This document shows, piece by piece, positions 8,959 through 17,748 of a stretch of 64,000 nt of DNA. Position 1 is the first letter of the stretch; every line of letters starts with the position of its first letter. A program made the translations under genes and the position numbers. The stretch comes from an uncultured Bacteroidales bacterium (lineage in GTDB: Bacteria; Bacteroidota; Bacteroidia; Bacteroidales; Muribaculaceae): assembly GCA_947176235.1 (NCBI GenBank), contig CAMWPM010000008.1, forward strand, positions 1-64,000. The letters run 5' to 3'. The notes below the pieces were generated by a model, which saw only the letters and a program-made list of their open reading frames with translations, searched no databases and had not been told where the DNA came from.

Positions 8959-10950
8959 TCATTTCTGAGGCAATCTGGCGAGAAGCTCATCACCGAGCGC
9001 ATTCTTCACCCTGATGTGATCCACCACCATCTGCACGAATGGATCACTGTCAAAGTCGCCTCTCACCTGCTCAAAATCCACCTGCCGGCTTGTGTTACCA
9101 CCGGCGTCGATGCCAAACCCTATGCGCGCCGTCACCGAAAATTCCTTCCGCGCGTCATCGTATAGCTGATTGTCGATCGTGACCACACTCTTTCGCCAGC
9201 ACTCCACTATCTCCCTCACATCCTCCATAGTCAGCTGCTCAACCCCTTTTCCCCACCAGGAGCGGAAATGCTCAGCCACCCACGTCCATTCCATGTCGTA
9301 ATAGCTCTCCTGAAGACTGCGGATCCTCTCAGCCACCGCCTCAAGCGACGGCAGCGTTCCGTCCACAATCTCACGGCTCATGCGCTTCACCTCACCCTTC
9401 GGGGCGAACATGCCGCAGAGATCGAGCCACTCGCCGCATCCTGCCTCGCACGTGGGTTTAAGCAGACGGCGCACGTCCTCGTCACTCTCGATCACGGCAG
9501 CCTCCAGACGCTTGATCACCGAGTTGCCCATAAACTTGTTGATGGCATTGCGGTAATAGTCACGTCCTTTGCGAAGAGCACGGGCACTCATCGTCAGCCC
9601 CTGATAGCTGTAGGACGATGACGTGGCTCCCGAAGTCGCCTCGATGGCATCGAGCAGTGCCACACCGTCCATCATGCGGCTCACCGTGTAAGGGCTCAGC
9701 AGGTTGAAATTGATCATGTCCAGACGGTCCGGATCGCGGCGTCGGTCGCGTTTGGGCCATTTCTGAGCGTCACGGATAGTCCCGACGCTCTTGAGGTTGA
9801 CACCCGGCACTATATGGCTGTCGCCCGCCGACTCTATCAGATAGCTGAATGGCAGACGCGACGTGTCGGGATGACTCACGTGGCGACCCATCACAAGCGA
9901 GAAGGCTCCGATGCGCGCGGGCCATAATATATATGAGTCGCTTGTCGTCTTCGATCCGCGCTCTATCACGCCCTGATGGATCGGACCGAGCTTGTACATG
10001 TGATTGCTCTGGTTGGAGCCGGATCCGGCGTTGAGAAACGAGAACATCCCGGCAATGAGCAGCGACGACTTGTGCATCGTGACAGTGTAAGGACCTCCGA
10101 ACACCGCGCATCCCTCGCCATTCTCACAGGCGCAGTTGGCGAAAAACAGCGAATCGTGGGCGGAGAAGAGACGCGTCAGATGCGACGCCTGCCCCACAAA
10201 CGTGTGAAGCAGCACGGCGCCGTCGTCCACCTTAGCCCCCGAAGCCAGAATGAAATCGGTGGCGATGACATTGGTGCCGACATGCACCGGATCCTGCTCG
10301 GACGAGGCAAGAGTGCCGTTGGTGAGCTTTGAAGCTCCGTCCACCACGGCATAGTCCCCGATATTGACATCGGTGATTGTGCCGGAGTTGACCACCCGGC
10401 AGAATCGACCGCAACGCCCGCGCGGCGAGCGTCGGCTGTCGCTCCACTCGTCTATCATGGCAGTAAGCCGACCGACGAGCGCCGGCTCGTGGCGGTACAT
10501 CGCCACGAGATAAGCTATCTGAGCCGACAGGCGCTCATAGATGGGAACTTCGCGGCCGCCCACCTCATTGAGCACCGACACCCGAGTCCCGTTGCCGAAA
10601 GCCGATGTACCCGTTGATGTCAGGCAATCCACATTCTGGATATAAGCCCCGTCGGCAATATCGTAATTAGCTATGTAGTTGGCGATCCTGCCGATATACA
10701 CGTCATCCCCGACGCTTACGTTATGCAGTCGCGCCTGCGATATGCCCGACTGGATGGTGATTCCGCCAGTGAGTGTATGCACGCCAGAAGTCGTGCCCAG
10801 ACGGATGTCACCGCTGAAAGCCACATCATGATAATTGGCGGATGAGAAAGGGGTCTTTACCTGTACGGAATTCCAGTTATCGGAAGTGCAGCCCTGTTGC
10901 TCCAGACGTCCGATTTCGTCGAGCGTGAGCCCACGGAAAGTGTTTTGCAT
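8959..10950 (-). CDS. DUF4954 family protein, left-handed beta-helix fold likely
   Basis: 663 residues from the ATG at 10948-10950. A longer reading starts at a TTG (10987-10989), but that TTG lies inside the predicted -7 box, so the ATG is preferred; the protein then begins MQNTFRGLTLDEIGRLEQQG. Residues about 40-130 and 195-320 contain irregular hexapeptide-like repeats (VSVGDDVYIGRIANYI, TDVNIGDYAVVDGASK, ATDFILASGAKVDDGAV), as in acyltransferases and nucleotidyltransferases with a parallel beta-helix. The C-terminal third is helical and charged. No signal peptide is visible, so it is probably cytoplasmic. The family is known from Bacteroidetes with no assigned function; a role in sugar-nucleotide or envelope metabolism is only suggested by the fold and by the divergent GlmU-like neighbour. 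Confidence 0.8.
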   Translation of the reverse strand: MQNTFRGLTLDEIGRLEQQGCTSDNWNSVQVKTPFSSANYHDVAFSGDIRLGTTSGVHTLTGGITIQSGISQARLHNVSVGDDVYIGRIANYIANYDIADGAYIQNVDCLTSTGTSAFGNGTRVSVLNEVGGREVPIYERLSAQIAYLVAMYRHEPALVGRLTAMIDEWSDSRRSPRGRCGRFCRVVNSGTITDVNIGDYAVVDGASKLTNGTLASSEQDPVHVGTNVIATDFILASGAKVDDGAVLLHTFVGQASHLTRLFSAHDSLFFANCACENGEGCAVFGGPYTVTMHKSSLLIAGMFSFLNAGSGSNQSNHMYKLGPIHQGVIERGSKTTSDSYILWPARIGAFSLVMGRHVSHPDTSRLPFSYLIESAGDSHIVPGVNLKSVGTIRDAQKWPKRDRRRDPDRLDMINFNLLSPYTVSRMMDGVALLDAIEATSGATSSSYSYQGLTMSARALRKGRDYYRNAINKFMGNSVIKRLEAAVIESDEDVRRLLKPTCEAGCGEWLDLCGMFAPKGEVKRMSREIVDGTLPSLEAVAERIRSLQESYYDMEWTWVAEHFRSWWGKGVEQLTMEDVREIVECWRKSVVTIDNQLYDDARKEFSVTARIGFGIDAGGNTSRQVDFEQVRGDFDSDPFVQMVVDHIRVKNALGDELLARLPQK

Positions 10951-10969
10951 AAGTTGATAATGATTTTTA

Positions 10970-11003
10970 TTTGTTAGACTTTCGCGCAAAATTACTAATT
11001 TTG
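10970..11003 (+). promoter_or_regulatory. Promoter of the GlmU-like gene
   Basis: TTTG (10970-10973), 22 nt, then TAATTTTG (10996-11003). Spacing is 1-2 nt longer than usual. The -7 box is one arm of the palindrome at 10987-11003. It gives a leader of about 60 nt. Confidence 0.55.
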
Positions 11004-11018
11004 CAACACATATTCAAC
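10987..11018 (-). promoter_or_regulatory. Promoter of the DUF4954 gene
   Basis: Minus strand GTTG (11015-11018), 20 nt, then TAATTTTG (10987-10994). Its -7 box is the other arm of the palindrome CAAAATTA-C-TAATTTTG (10987-11003), so the two divergent promoters overlap back to back. It places transcription start near 10980 and therefore excludes the TTG start of the longer reading. Confidence 0.65.
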
Positions 11019-11067
11019 ATATTCACGACATTCAGTCGCAAAATCAGTCAAAAAAAATAAGCCGGTC

Positions 11068-12258
11068 ATGCAGCAAATCGTTCTTTTCGATGTCGACGAC
11101 AATCGTCTCGACCTCCTTCCCCTCACCTTCACCCGCCCCGTCTCCGCCATCCGCGTAGGCATCCTCACTATCCGCGAGAAATGGGAACGCCGCCTTCCCG
11201 GCACCTACTTCGATCAGACCGCCCCATATCTTCAGGTAAAATTCCCTGCACCGGTGCTGGAGCCTGCCGATGGCGGAGTCCTTGCCATCGCCTCCCATCT
11301 CATCCCCACCGACGATCTTATAGAGGCTATCGCACTTCTCCCTCTCGGATCGCGACTGACCTCCTCCGGACGCCTCCTCGCCTACCGTGCCCCTCGGCTT
11401 CTTCCCCCCGACCGGATCGCCGGGCTTACCGAGATTGACTACCCCGACACCCCCATAGCCATCCTCTCCCTCCCCGACATATTCCTTATCAACGGAGCAC
11501 AGATCGAGGCAGATTTCGAGCTGATAACACGCGGCTGTCAGTCGCTTCCCCTCTCCCCCTCCTGCACCGTCATCGGCGATCCCTCCCGCATCTTCATCGA
11601 AGAGGGCGCACAGATCGAAGGCGCCATCCTCAACACACGAGGAGGCGACATCTACATCGGGAAGGATGCTGAAGTGATGGAAGGCTCAATCATCCGCGCC
11701 CCCTTCGCCATGTGCTCCCACTCTGTCGTCAACATGGGCACGAAGATTTATCCCGACACCACGCTCGGCCCGTGGTGCAAGGTCGGCGGCGAGCTCAACA
11801 ACGTGGTGATGATCGGCTACAGTAACAAGGCTCACGACGGATTTCTCGGCAACGCCGTGATCGGCGAATGGTGCAACCTCGGCGCCGGATGCGTGGCGTC
11901 GAATCTTAAGAACGACTACACCCCGATCCGCCTCTGGAACTACCGCACCCGCCACTTCGCCAAGACCGGACTCCAGTTCTGCGGCTTAATAATGGGCGAC
12001 CACTCGAAAGCCGGCATCAACACCATGTTTAACACAGCCACCGTGGTGGCTGTAGGCTGCAACATCCACGGCGCCGGATTCCCGCGCAATTTCATCCCCT
12101 CCTTCAGCGAGGGTGGAAGCGCCGGATTCAACAACGTATCGCTCCCGAAATTCTTCGACATCGCCCGCCGCGTGATGGCGCGGCGCCACATGCAGCTCAC
12201 CGAAGCCGACGAAGCCATCTACCACCACATCTTCGACTTCGCCGAGGACTTCAAATAA
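11068..12258 (+). CDS. GlmU-like putative sugar nucleotidyltransferase
   Basis: 396 residues, the usual length of the Bacteroidetes GlmU-like family. The N-terminal half starts MQQIVLFDVDDNRLDLLPLT and corresponds to a divergent nucleotidyltransferase domain; I do not see the classical glycine-rich NTP loop. The C-terminal half (about residues 175-340) has hexapeptide repeats of a left-handed beta-helix (IFIEEGAQIEGAILNTRGG, IGKDAEVMEGSIIRAP, IGEWCNLGAGCVASNLKND) as in N-acetyltransferases such as GlmU. A role in making UDP-N-acetylglucosamine or a related activated sugar in the cytoplasm is likely by family. It converges with the antiporter gene, 24 nt apart. Confidence 0.8.
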   Translation: MQQIVLFDVDDNRLDLLPLTFTRPVSAIRVGILTIREKWERRLPGTYFDQTAPYLQVKFPAPVLEPADGGVLAIASHLIPTDDLIEAIALLPLGSRLTSSGRLLAYRAPRLLPPDRIAGLTEIDYPDTPIAILSLPDIFLINGAQIEADFELITRGCQSLPLSPSCTVIGDPSRIFIEEGAQIEGAILNTRGGDIYIGKDAEVMEGSIIRAPFAMCSHSVVNMGTKIYPDTTLGPWCKVGGELNNVVMIGYSNKAHDGFLGNAVIGEWCNLGAGCVASNLKNDYTPIRLWNYRTRHFAKTGLQFCGLIMGDHSKAGINTMFNTATVVAVGCNIHGAGFPRNFIPSFSEGGSAGFNNVSLPKFFDIARRVMARRHMQLTEADEAIYHHIFDFAEDFK

Positions 12259-12282
12259 TAGGATTTCTTTCTGGGAATTTTG

Positions 12283-14454
12283 TCAGCGGCGACGGCGACG
12301 ATAGAGCCACTGCCGTAGCTTCGACCATATCGGCGATGGTGCCATACCTAAGTCGACGGCAAGAGGATCCGCAAACGACTGCATCTGCATGTCAGCCTCC
12401 ATCTGCTCCGGATACACCACCAGCAGATTATTGTTGGCATAATATCGCTGCATGAACGACGGCAACTCCGCCATGTCCGGCGAGTAGCTCACGGTGTTGG
12501 GGCGCGCTGACACCCACACAAACAGATCATCCTCCCCCACCTCGCGCGACAGCAGCACAAAATCATCATGGTCGCGCATCTCCTTATATTCCGCCCTTAC
12601 GGCAAACTGACCGCGCTTAAGCACACCCGCTATCAGCCCGTGCACATCGGGGTGCCCGCAGAACGTCACGCGGCATCCGAGTTGTTGCCCGAGGCTCCCT
12701 ATAGCCCTGACCCATCTGCCGAATCCCGATTCATATTGGGCATTCTGAGGCACAGTGACAATGATGCGGGCAACAGTGTTCACAGGGATGTAGCATCGCA
12801 TCAGCACGAGCATACGCGACGTTGCCGTCAGCAACTGCTCGATTTTTGGGCCGAGGAAACTGTCGATCACCGTCGTCTTGCGATGCATTCCCATCACAAG
12901 GGCATCGATGTCACGCTCCTCGATCACATTGAGCACTCCCGTCACGGTATTGATGTCAAACCGCTCTATCGGGGTGATGTCCACGTCAACAGCCACAGCC
13001 GCCTCCCGCGCCAGATTCAGCGAATTGCGCCCGATGGCACGCGACTGATGAGTGTTGTCATTGCGCACGTGAAGCGCATAAAAGTTGTTGGCGCCCCTCC
13101 CGCGTCCCTTCATGTCGCTCATCAGTATCGCCAGATCCACGAGCGACTGCGCCGTAATTGGATTAGTCACCGGAATCAGCACGTTTGAAGCATGGCGGCG
13201 CGGATCATTCGTCTCGTCCGCGGCATCGTCAAGCATCAGCATCTTAAGCTTCGAGGCAGCCGACGTGGTGACGATCGGGGCGATGGCACAAGTGATGAGG
13301 ATGACAAGCACCGTGGCGTTGAGCACAGTAGCATCAAGCATCCGGCTTCCGTCGGGACGAGTCATGTTGTAGCCGATTGTCACCACGGCAAGCGCCACTG
13401 CCGTGTGCGCCGTGGTCAGTCCGAACATCACCCTGCGTGCCGCGCCCGGCATCCTGTAGATCAACGCAGCCACCCACGCCGGCATCCACTTGCTGACGAG
13501 CGCCACGCCGAGCATTATCCCCGCCACGATCAGTGTGCCCCTGTTGGCAATCACGTGGAGATTGATCATCATGCCCACGCCGATAAGGAAGTACGGGATG
13601 AAAATGGCATTCCCCACGAATTCAATGCGGCTCATGAGCGGCGAGGCACTCGGCACGAAACGGTTGAGCACAAGCCCCGCGAGGAAAGCGCCCAGCACTC
13701 CTTCAAGCTGGATCGAACTTGCTATCCAAGCCGACAGAAGCACCATGGCAAGGATAAACACGTACTGTGTCACAGCGTCGCTGTAACGCTTCATGAACCA
13801 GCGCGTCACCCGGGGATACACGAGGATTACGCCCCCGCAGTACACTGCCACCCGAAGTCCGAGCTTACCGAGCTCCGAGAGCCTGAACTCCCCTATCTGA
13901 TAGATATTGACACTGATGGCAAGCACGATAAGCGCGCCCACCACAGCGAAGATTGTTCCGACTATCGACATCAGCACGGCGGGGGATTTCGTGATGCCGT
14001 ATCTGCCCACAATCGGATAGGAAATAAGCGTGTGCGACGCAAACATCGAGCCGAGAAGAGTCGACGTCAGCATGTCGAGATGAAGCACCTGCGAGCTTAC
14101 CCAGAATCCAAGAGCCATCGGGACCGCAAACGTCAGCACCCCGAACGTCATGCCGCGACGCAGATTCAGCTTCAGGTGGTACATGTCAATTTCAAGTCCC
14201 GCCAGAAACATCAGGTAGAGCAGACCCACCTGACCGAATATCTCGAAACTCGAATCGTTGGCGATAATGTTTAGCCCGTAGGGACCCACAATCACGCCCG
14301 CTACGATCATCCCCACGATGTGGGGGATACGGAGGCGGTTGAGAAGCACCGGCGCGAGCAGTATGATGGCAAGCACCACGAAGAAAATCGTGATGGGTCC
14401 GGTGGCAAGCGGCTGCTGCCGGCTCAAGAACTGCGCGATGGTGCCCGTAATCAT
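12283..14454 (-). CDS. Cation:proton antiporter (CPA2/Kef type) with UspA-like C-terminal region
   Basis: 723 residues. Residues about 20-410 hold roughly 12 hydrophobic segments with the Na+/H+ exchanger fold (RIPHIVGMIVAGVIVGPYGL, GLLYLMFLAGLEIDM, SHTLISYPIVGRYGI). Residues about 430-690 are soluble and resemble tandem universal-stress-protein domains (ASNVLIPVTNPITAQSLVDL at about 428). The likely role is exchange of Na+ or K+ for H+ across the inner membrane, with the tail sensing nucleotides or stress; ion specificity cannot be read. Only 2 nt separate it from the asd stop codon, so it is probably co-transcribed with asd. Confidence 0.85.
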   Translation of the reverse strand: MITGTIAQFLSRQQPLATGPITIFFVVLAIILLAPVLLNRLRIPHIVGMIVAGVIVGPYGLNIIANDSSFEIFGQVGLLYLMFLAGLEIDMYHLKLNLRRGMTFGVLTFAVPMALGFWVSSQVLHLDMLTSTLLGSMFASHTLISYPIVGRYGITKSPAVLMSIVGTIFAVVGALIVLAISVNIYQIGEFRLSELGKLGLRVAVYCGGVILVYPRVTRWFMKRYSDAVTQYVFILAMVLLSAWIASSIQLEGVLGAFLAGLVLNRFVPSASPLMSRIEFVGNAIFIPYFLIGVGMMINLHVIANRGTLIVAGIMLGVALVSKWMPAWVAALIYRMPGAARRVMFGLTTAHTAVALAVVTIGYNMTRPDGSRMLDATVLNATVLVILITCAIAPIVTTSAASKLKMLMLDDAADETNDPRRHASNVLIPVTNPITAQSLVDLAILMSDMKGRGRGANNFYALHVRNDNTHQSRAIGRNSLNLAREAAVAVDVDITPIERFDINTVTGVLNVIEERDIDALVMGMHRKTTVIDSFLGPKIEQLLTATSRMLVLMRCYIPVNTVARIIVTVPQNAQYESGFGRWVRAIGSLGQQLGCRVTFCGHPDVHGLIAGVLKRGQFAVRAEYKEMRDHDDFVLLSREVGEDDLFVWVSARPNTVSYSPDMAELPSFMQRYYANNNLLVVYPEQMEADMQMQSFADPLAVDLGMAPSPIWSKLRQWLYRRRRR

Positions 14455-14456
14455 TT

Positions 14457-15470
14457 TCAGCGGGGATTGTCGAGGATGTACTGTGCGATCTGCACGGCGT
14501 TGAGGGCGGCGCCCTTCTTTATCTGGTCGCCCACCACCCAGAACGACAGACCGCAGTCATCGGCGAGATCCTTTCTGATTCTCCCCACGTACACCGGGTC
14601 CTTGCCTGCCACATCCAGAGGCATCGGGTAGACCTTCTCAGCGGGATTGTCGAGCACCACCACTCCCTTTGCAGCTTCAAATGCCGCGCGTGCCTCTTCC
14701 ACGCTGACCGGACGCGCCGTCTCCACCCAGATCGCTTCCGAATGAGCGCGCATCACCGGCACACGCACACACATCGCGCTCACCTTGATCTCGGGAGCGT
14801 GCATGATCTTGCGCGTCTCGTTGAACATCTTCATCTCCTCCTTCGTGTATCCGTTGTCCTGAAACACGTCGATGTGAGGAATGAGGTTGTAGGCAAGCTG
14901 ATAGGCGAATTTCTCCACCGTCGGCTCTTCTCCTGCCACGATCTGTGCCTGCTGCTTCACCAGCTCGTCCATGCCCGACGCCCCGGCTCCGCTCGCCGCC
15001 TGATAAGTGGCTACATGCACACGGCTGATGGGCGAAAGGTCATTGATAGGCTTAAGCGCCACCACCATCTGTATCGTAGTGCAATTGGGATTGGCTATGA
15101 TGCGGCGGGGGGCATCGAAGGCATCCTCGCCATTCACCTCCGGCACCACGAGAGGCACGTCGCCATCCATGCGGAAGCAGCTCGAATTATCGATCATGAG
15201 GGCTCCGCCTGAAGTTATCACGTCGGCATAGTCACGCGAAGTCCCGGCTCCTGCCGACGTAAACGCGAAGTCCACATCCCTGAAGTCGGCGGCTGACTCG
15301 CGCGTCAGCTCCTTCACCGTTATGTCCTTGTCGCGGAAGCGGTAGCTTCGTCCCGCCGAACGGCTCGAACCGAACAGCAGAAGCTGGTCGATCGGAAAAT
15401 TCTGCTCGTCGAGCACTCGGAGAAATTCCTGTCCAACGGCGCCGCTTGCGCCTACAATTGCTACTTTCAT
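14457..15470 (-). CDS. asd: Aspartate-semialdehyde dehydrogenase
   Basis: 337 residues. It reduces aspartyl phosphate to aspartate semialdehyde, the branch point to lysine/diaminopimelate, threonine and methionine, in the cytoplasm. The NADP-binding loop [12 protein letters not shown] (6-17), catalytic Cys130 in NPNCTTIQ and active-site His243 in RAHSEAIW are present. First gene of a two-gene unit with the antiporter downstream. A sequence-level promoter of the TAnnTTTG kind was not found in the 205-nt spacer to argB. Confidence 0.95.
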   Translation of the reverse strand: MKVAIVGASGAVGQEFLRVLDEQNFPIDQLLLFGSSRSAGRSYRFRDKDITVKELTRESAADFRDVDFAFTSAGAGTSRDYADVITSGGALMIDNSSCFRMDGDVPLVVPEVNGEDAFDAPRRIIANPNCTTIQMVVALKPINDLSPISRVHVATYQAASGAGASGMDELVKQQAQIVAGEEPTVEKFAYQLAYNLIPHIDVFQDNGYTKEEMKMFNETRKIMHAPEIKVSAMCVRVPVMRAHSEAIWVETARPVSVEEARAAFEAAKGVVVLDNPAEKVYPMPLDVAGKDPVYVGRIRKDLADDCGLSFWVVGDQIKKGAALNAVQIAQYILDNPR

Positions 15471-15675
15471 CTGTCTCGAAAAAAGGTTGAAATCGTGGTA
15501 ATGATAATAATCGGTAGGAGATCGAGGGCATCGGGAGGACGCTTACCGCATCCCGTTCCGATATTATTAACGTTTTTTAATTTGATGGCTGATTAAACTT
15601 TCAGGCAGTTTTTGCGTCATATTGTTAGAAATAAAACAATAGCTCAAAAACACCTACACGCCATTCGCCCGGGCT

Positions 15676-16467
15676 TTATCGGGTGAGATGACTTCCCGCC
15701 GTGAGATCATTCAATGACGACGCACACGTGATGACCACTTCATTGACTCCGGCATCAATAGCCTTGAAGGAATTGTCGAGCTTCGGCAACATTCCTCCGG
15801 CAACCCGATTTTGGTCGCGCAGTTCCTTATAGGCTGCGCGATCAATGTGTTTTATCACCGTCGAATCATCATCGGCATCCAGCAGCACGCCGGCCTTTTC
15901 GAAGCAGAACACGAGTCTCACATCGAAATCAGCCGTCAGAGCCGATGCCACCTCACCAGCCATCGTATCGGCGTTGGTGTTGAGCATCGAGCACTTGCCG
16001 TCATGGGTTAGCGGAGCCACCACCGGCACCACGCCCGCCCTCAGCAGCCGGGCGAAGCCCTCGGTATCCACGCGCCTCACGTCACCCACATAGCCGTAGT
16101 CCACGCCGTCGCGGGGCGCTCGCCGCTCGCTGAGGATGAGATTCATGTCGGCGCCCGTCACTCCGAGAGCATTCACCCCCAGAGCCTGGAGCCGTGCCAC
16201 CACGCGCTTGTTGACAAGCCCGCCGTAGACCATCGTCACCACTTCGAGCATTTCATTGTCGGTCACCCGGCGCCCATCGATCATCGTCGTCTGTATACCC
16301 AGACGCGTCGCGAGGGCTGTAGCCGACCTTCCTCCGCCGTGCACCAGGATCTTGCATCCCGGCAGCGCGGCGAAGTCGTTGATGAGGCGGTCGAGGCTTT
16401 CGGGTTGCTCAACTATCGCACCCCCCACCTTCACCACCGTAAGTTCAGGTCGTGTCGAATTGTACAT
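15676..16467 (-). CDS. argB: Acetylglutamate kinase family (possibly N-succinylglutamate kinase)
   Basis: 263 residues of the amino-acid kinase fold. It phosphorylates the gamma-carboxyl of an N-acylated glutamate in arginine synthesis. The N-terminal VVKVGGAIVEQP, LVHGGGRSATALATRLG (about 40-56) and the C-terminal AGGMLPKLDNSFKAIDAGV (about 222-240) are family motifs. In Bacteroides fragilis the pathway uses N-succinyl rather than N-acetyl intermediates; whether that holds here cannot be told from this gene. It lies 13 nt after prfB, an operon pairing with no obvious metabolic link. Confidence 0.93.
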   Translation of the reverse strand: MYNSTRPELTVVKVGGAIVEQPESLDRLINDFAALPGCKILVHGGGRSATALATRLGIQTTMIDGRRVTDNEMLEVVTMVYGGLVNKRVVARLQALGVNALGVTGADMNLILSERRAPRDGVDYGYVGDVRRVDTEGFARLLRAGVVPVVAPLTHDGKCSMLNTNADTMAGEVASALTADFDVRLVFCFEKAGVLLDADDDSTVIKHIDRAAYKELRDQNRVAGGMLPKLDNSFKAIDAGVNEVVITCASSLNDLTAGSHLTR

Positions 16468-16480
16468 TGTTTCGTATCGT

Positions 16481-17600
16481 TCAATTGTTTTCAGTACCTG
16501 CGAATTCCATCAGGTACGCCTTGATGAACCCGTCGAGATCGCCGTCCATCACGCCGCCCACGTCGCTTGTCTGATAGCCCGTACGGTGATCTTTCACTCG
16601 GCGGTCGTCAAAGACGTAGCTGCGGATCTGCGAGCCCCACTCGATTTTCATCTTTCCTGCCTCCACCTTTGCCTGTTCTTCGAGGCGGTGGTTCATCTCT
16701 TTCTCGTAGAGGATGGAACGGAGGTGACGCAGGGCATTCTCCTTGTTCTTGGGCTGGTCGCGGGTCTCGGTATTTTCAATCAGGATCTCTTCCTTTTCGC
16801 CGGTATAGGGATCGGTGAACTGATAGCGCAGGCGCACGCCCGATTCCACCTTATTCACGTTCTGACCGCCGGCGCCTCCGGAGCGGAATGTGTCCCACGA
16901 CAGGAGCGCGGGTTCCACCTTCACCTCGATCGTATCGTCGACGAGGGGAGTGACGAACACCGATGCGAACGACGTCATGCGCTTACCCTGAGCATTGTAT
17001 GGCGACACACGCACCAGACGATGCACGCCGTTCTCACTCTTCAGGTAGCCGTAGGCGAAGTCACCCTCCACATTGATGGTACACGACTTGATGCCCGCCT
17101 CATCACCTTCAAGGAGGTTGGCAACCGACGTCTTGTAGCCGTGAGCCTCGCACCAGCGCAGGTACATGCGCATCAGCATCGACGCCCAGTCCTGACTTTC
17201 AGTGCCGCCGGCTCCCGAATTGATTTTGAGCACCACTCCGAGCTTGTCCTCCTCGCGGCGCAGCATGTTGCGCAGCTCCAGAGCCTCGATTTTTGCAATC
17301 GCATCGGCATAGAGTGCATCGATTTCTGCCTCCTCGAGCAAGCCTTCCTTCAGGAAGTCAAACCCGTCCGAAAGCTCGTTGACCGCGCTTTCCACTTCGG
17401 CATAGCCGTCGATCCACTGCTGCAGATCCTTGATTTTCTTCATCTGAGCCTGCGCTTCCTTCGGATGTTCCCAGAAGTCGGGGACGTGGGTGCGCAGTTC
17501 TTCTTCTTCGACTTCTATTTTCTTGCTGTCGATGTCAAAGATACCTCCTTAACGCGAGCTTGCGTTCAACGGTCTCTTTTAATTGTTCCTGTGTAATCAT
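16481..17600 (-). CDS. prfB: Peptide chain release factor 2, programmed +1 frameshift
   Basis: RF2 releases peptides at UGA and UAA. The gene needs a frameshift: from the ATG at 17598-17600 the first frame reads MITQEQLKETVERKLALRRYL and stops at an in-frame TGA (codon 22, 17535-17537). A +1 slip on CTT-TGA continues as DIDSKKIEVEEEE and joins the main frame. The stimulatory AGGAGG (17544-17549) is placed 3 nt before CTT, as in the E. coli site, so RF2 autoregulation should operate. The product is about 372 residues with the GGQ motif intact (SGGAGGQNVNKVES). The stop-codon recognition tripeptide reads SPY instead of the usual SPF. argB follows after 13 nt. Confidence 0.96.
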
Positions 17601-17652
17601 TTCTGCTGATTAGTTGGGGTAACGGGGTTAATGACTGTTTGTTGATAATTGG

Positions 17653-17678
17653 GTGCAAAATTAATGAAAATTTTGCAC
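17653..17678. promoter_or_regulatory. Inverted repeat over the prfB -7 box
   Basis: GTGCAAAATT (17653-17662), 6 nt, AATTTTGCAC (17669-17678), a perfect 10-bp repeat. On the minus strand it contains TAATTTTG (17656-17663), a good -7 box for prfB about 55 nt before its ATG. No matching -33 TTTG lies at the normal distance. Could be an operator or coincidental. Confidence 0.4.
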
Positions 17679-17748
17679 ATTACCCCCATTCCTGCGGCTT
17701 AATGTCAATATTTGCAGTCAATCTGCATCAATTGAATCATTCCGTCTT

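Noticed and set aside
10951-10989. TTG start of DUF4954
   Set aside because: It overlaps the -7 box and lies upstream of the predicted transcription start; the ATG at 10950 is better.
17535-17540. In-frame TGA near the start of prfB read as a disabled gene
   Set aside because: The AGGAGG-TAT-CTT-TGA arrangement is the known RF2 frameshift site and the +1 frame continues without a break.
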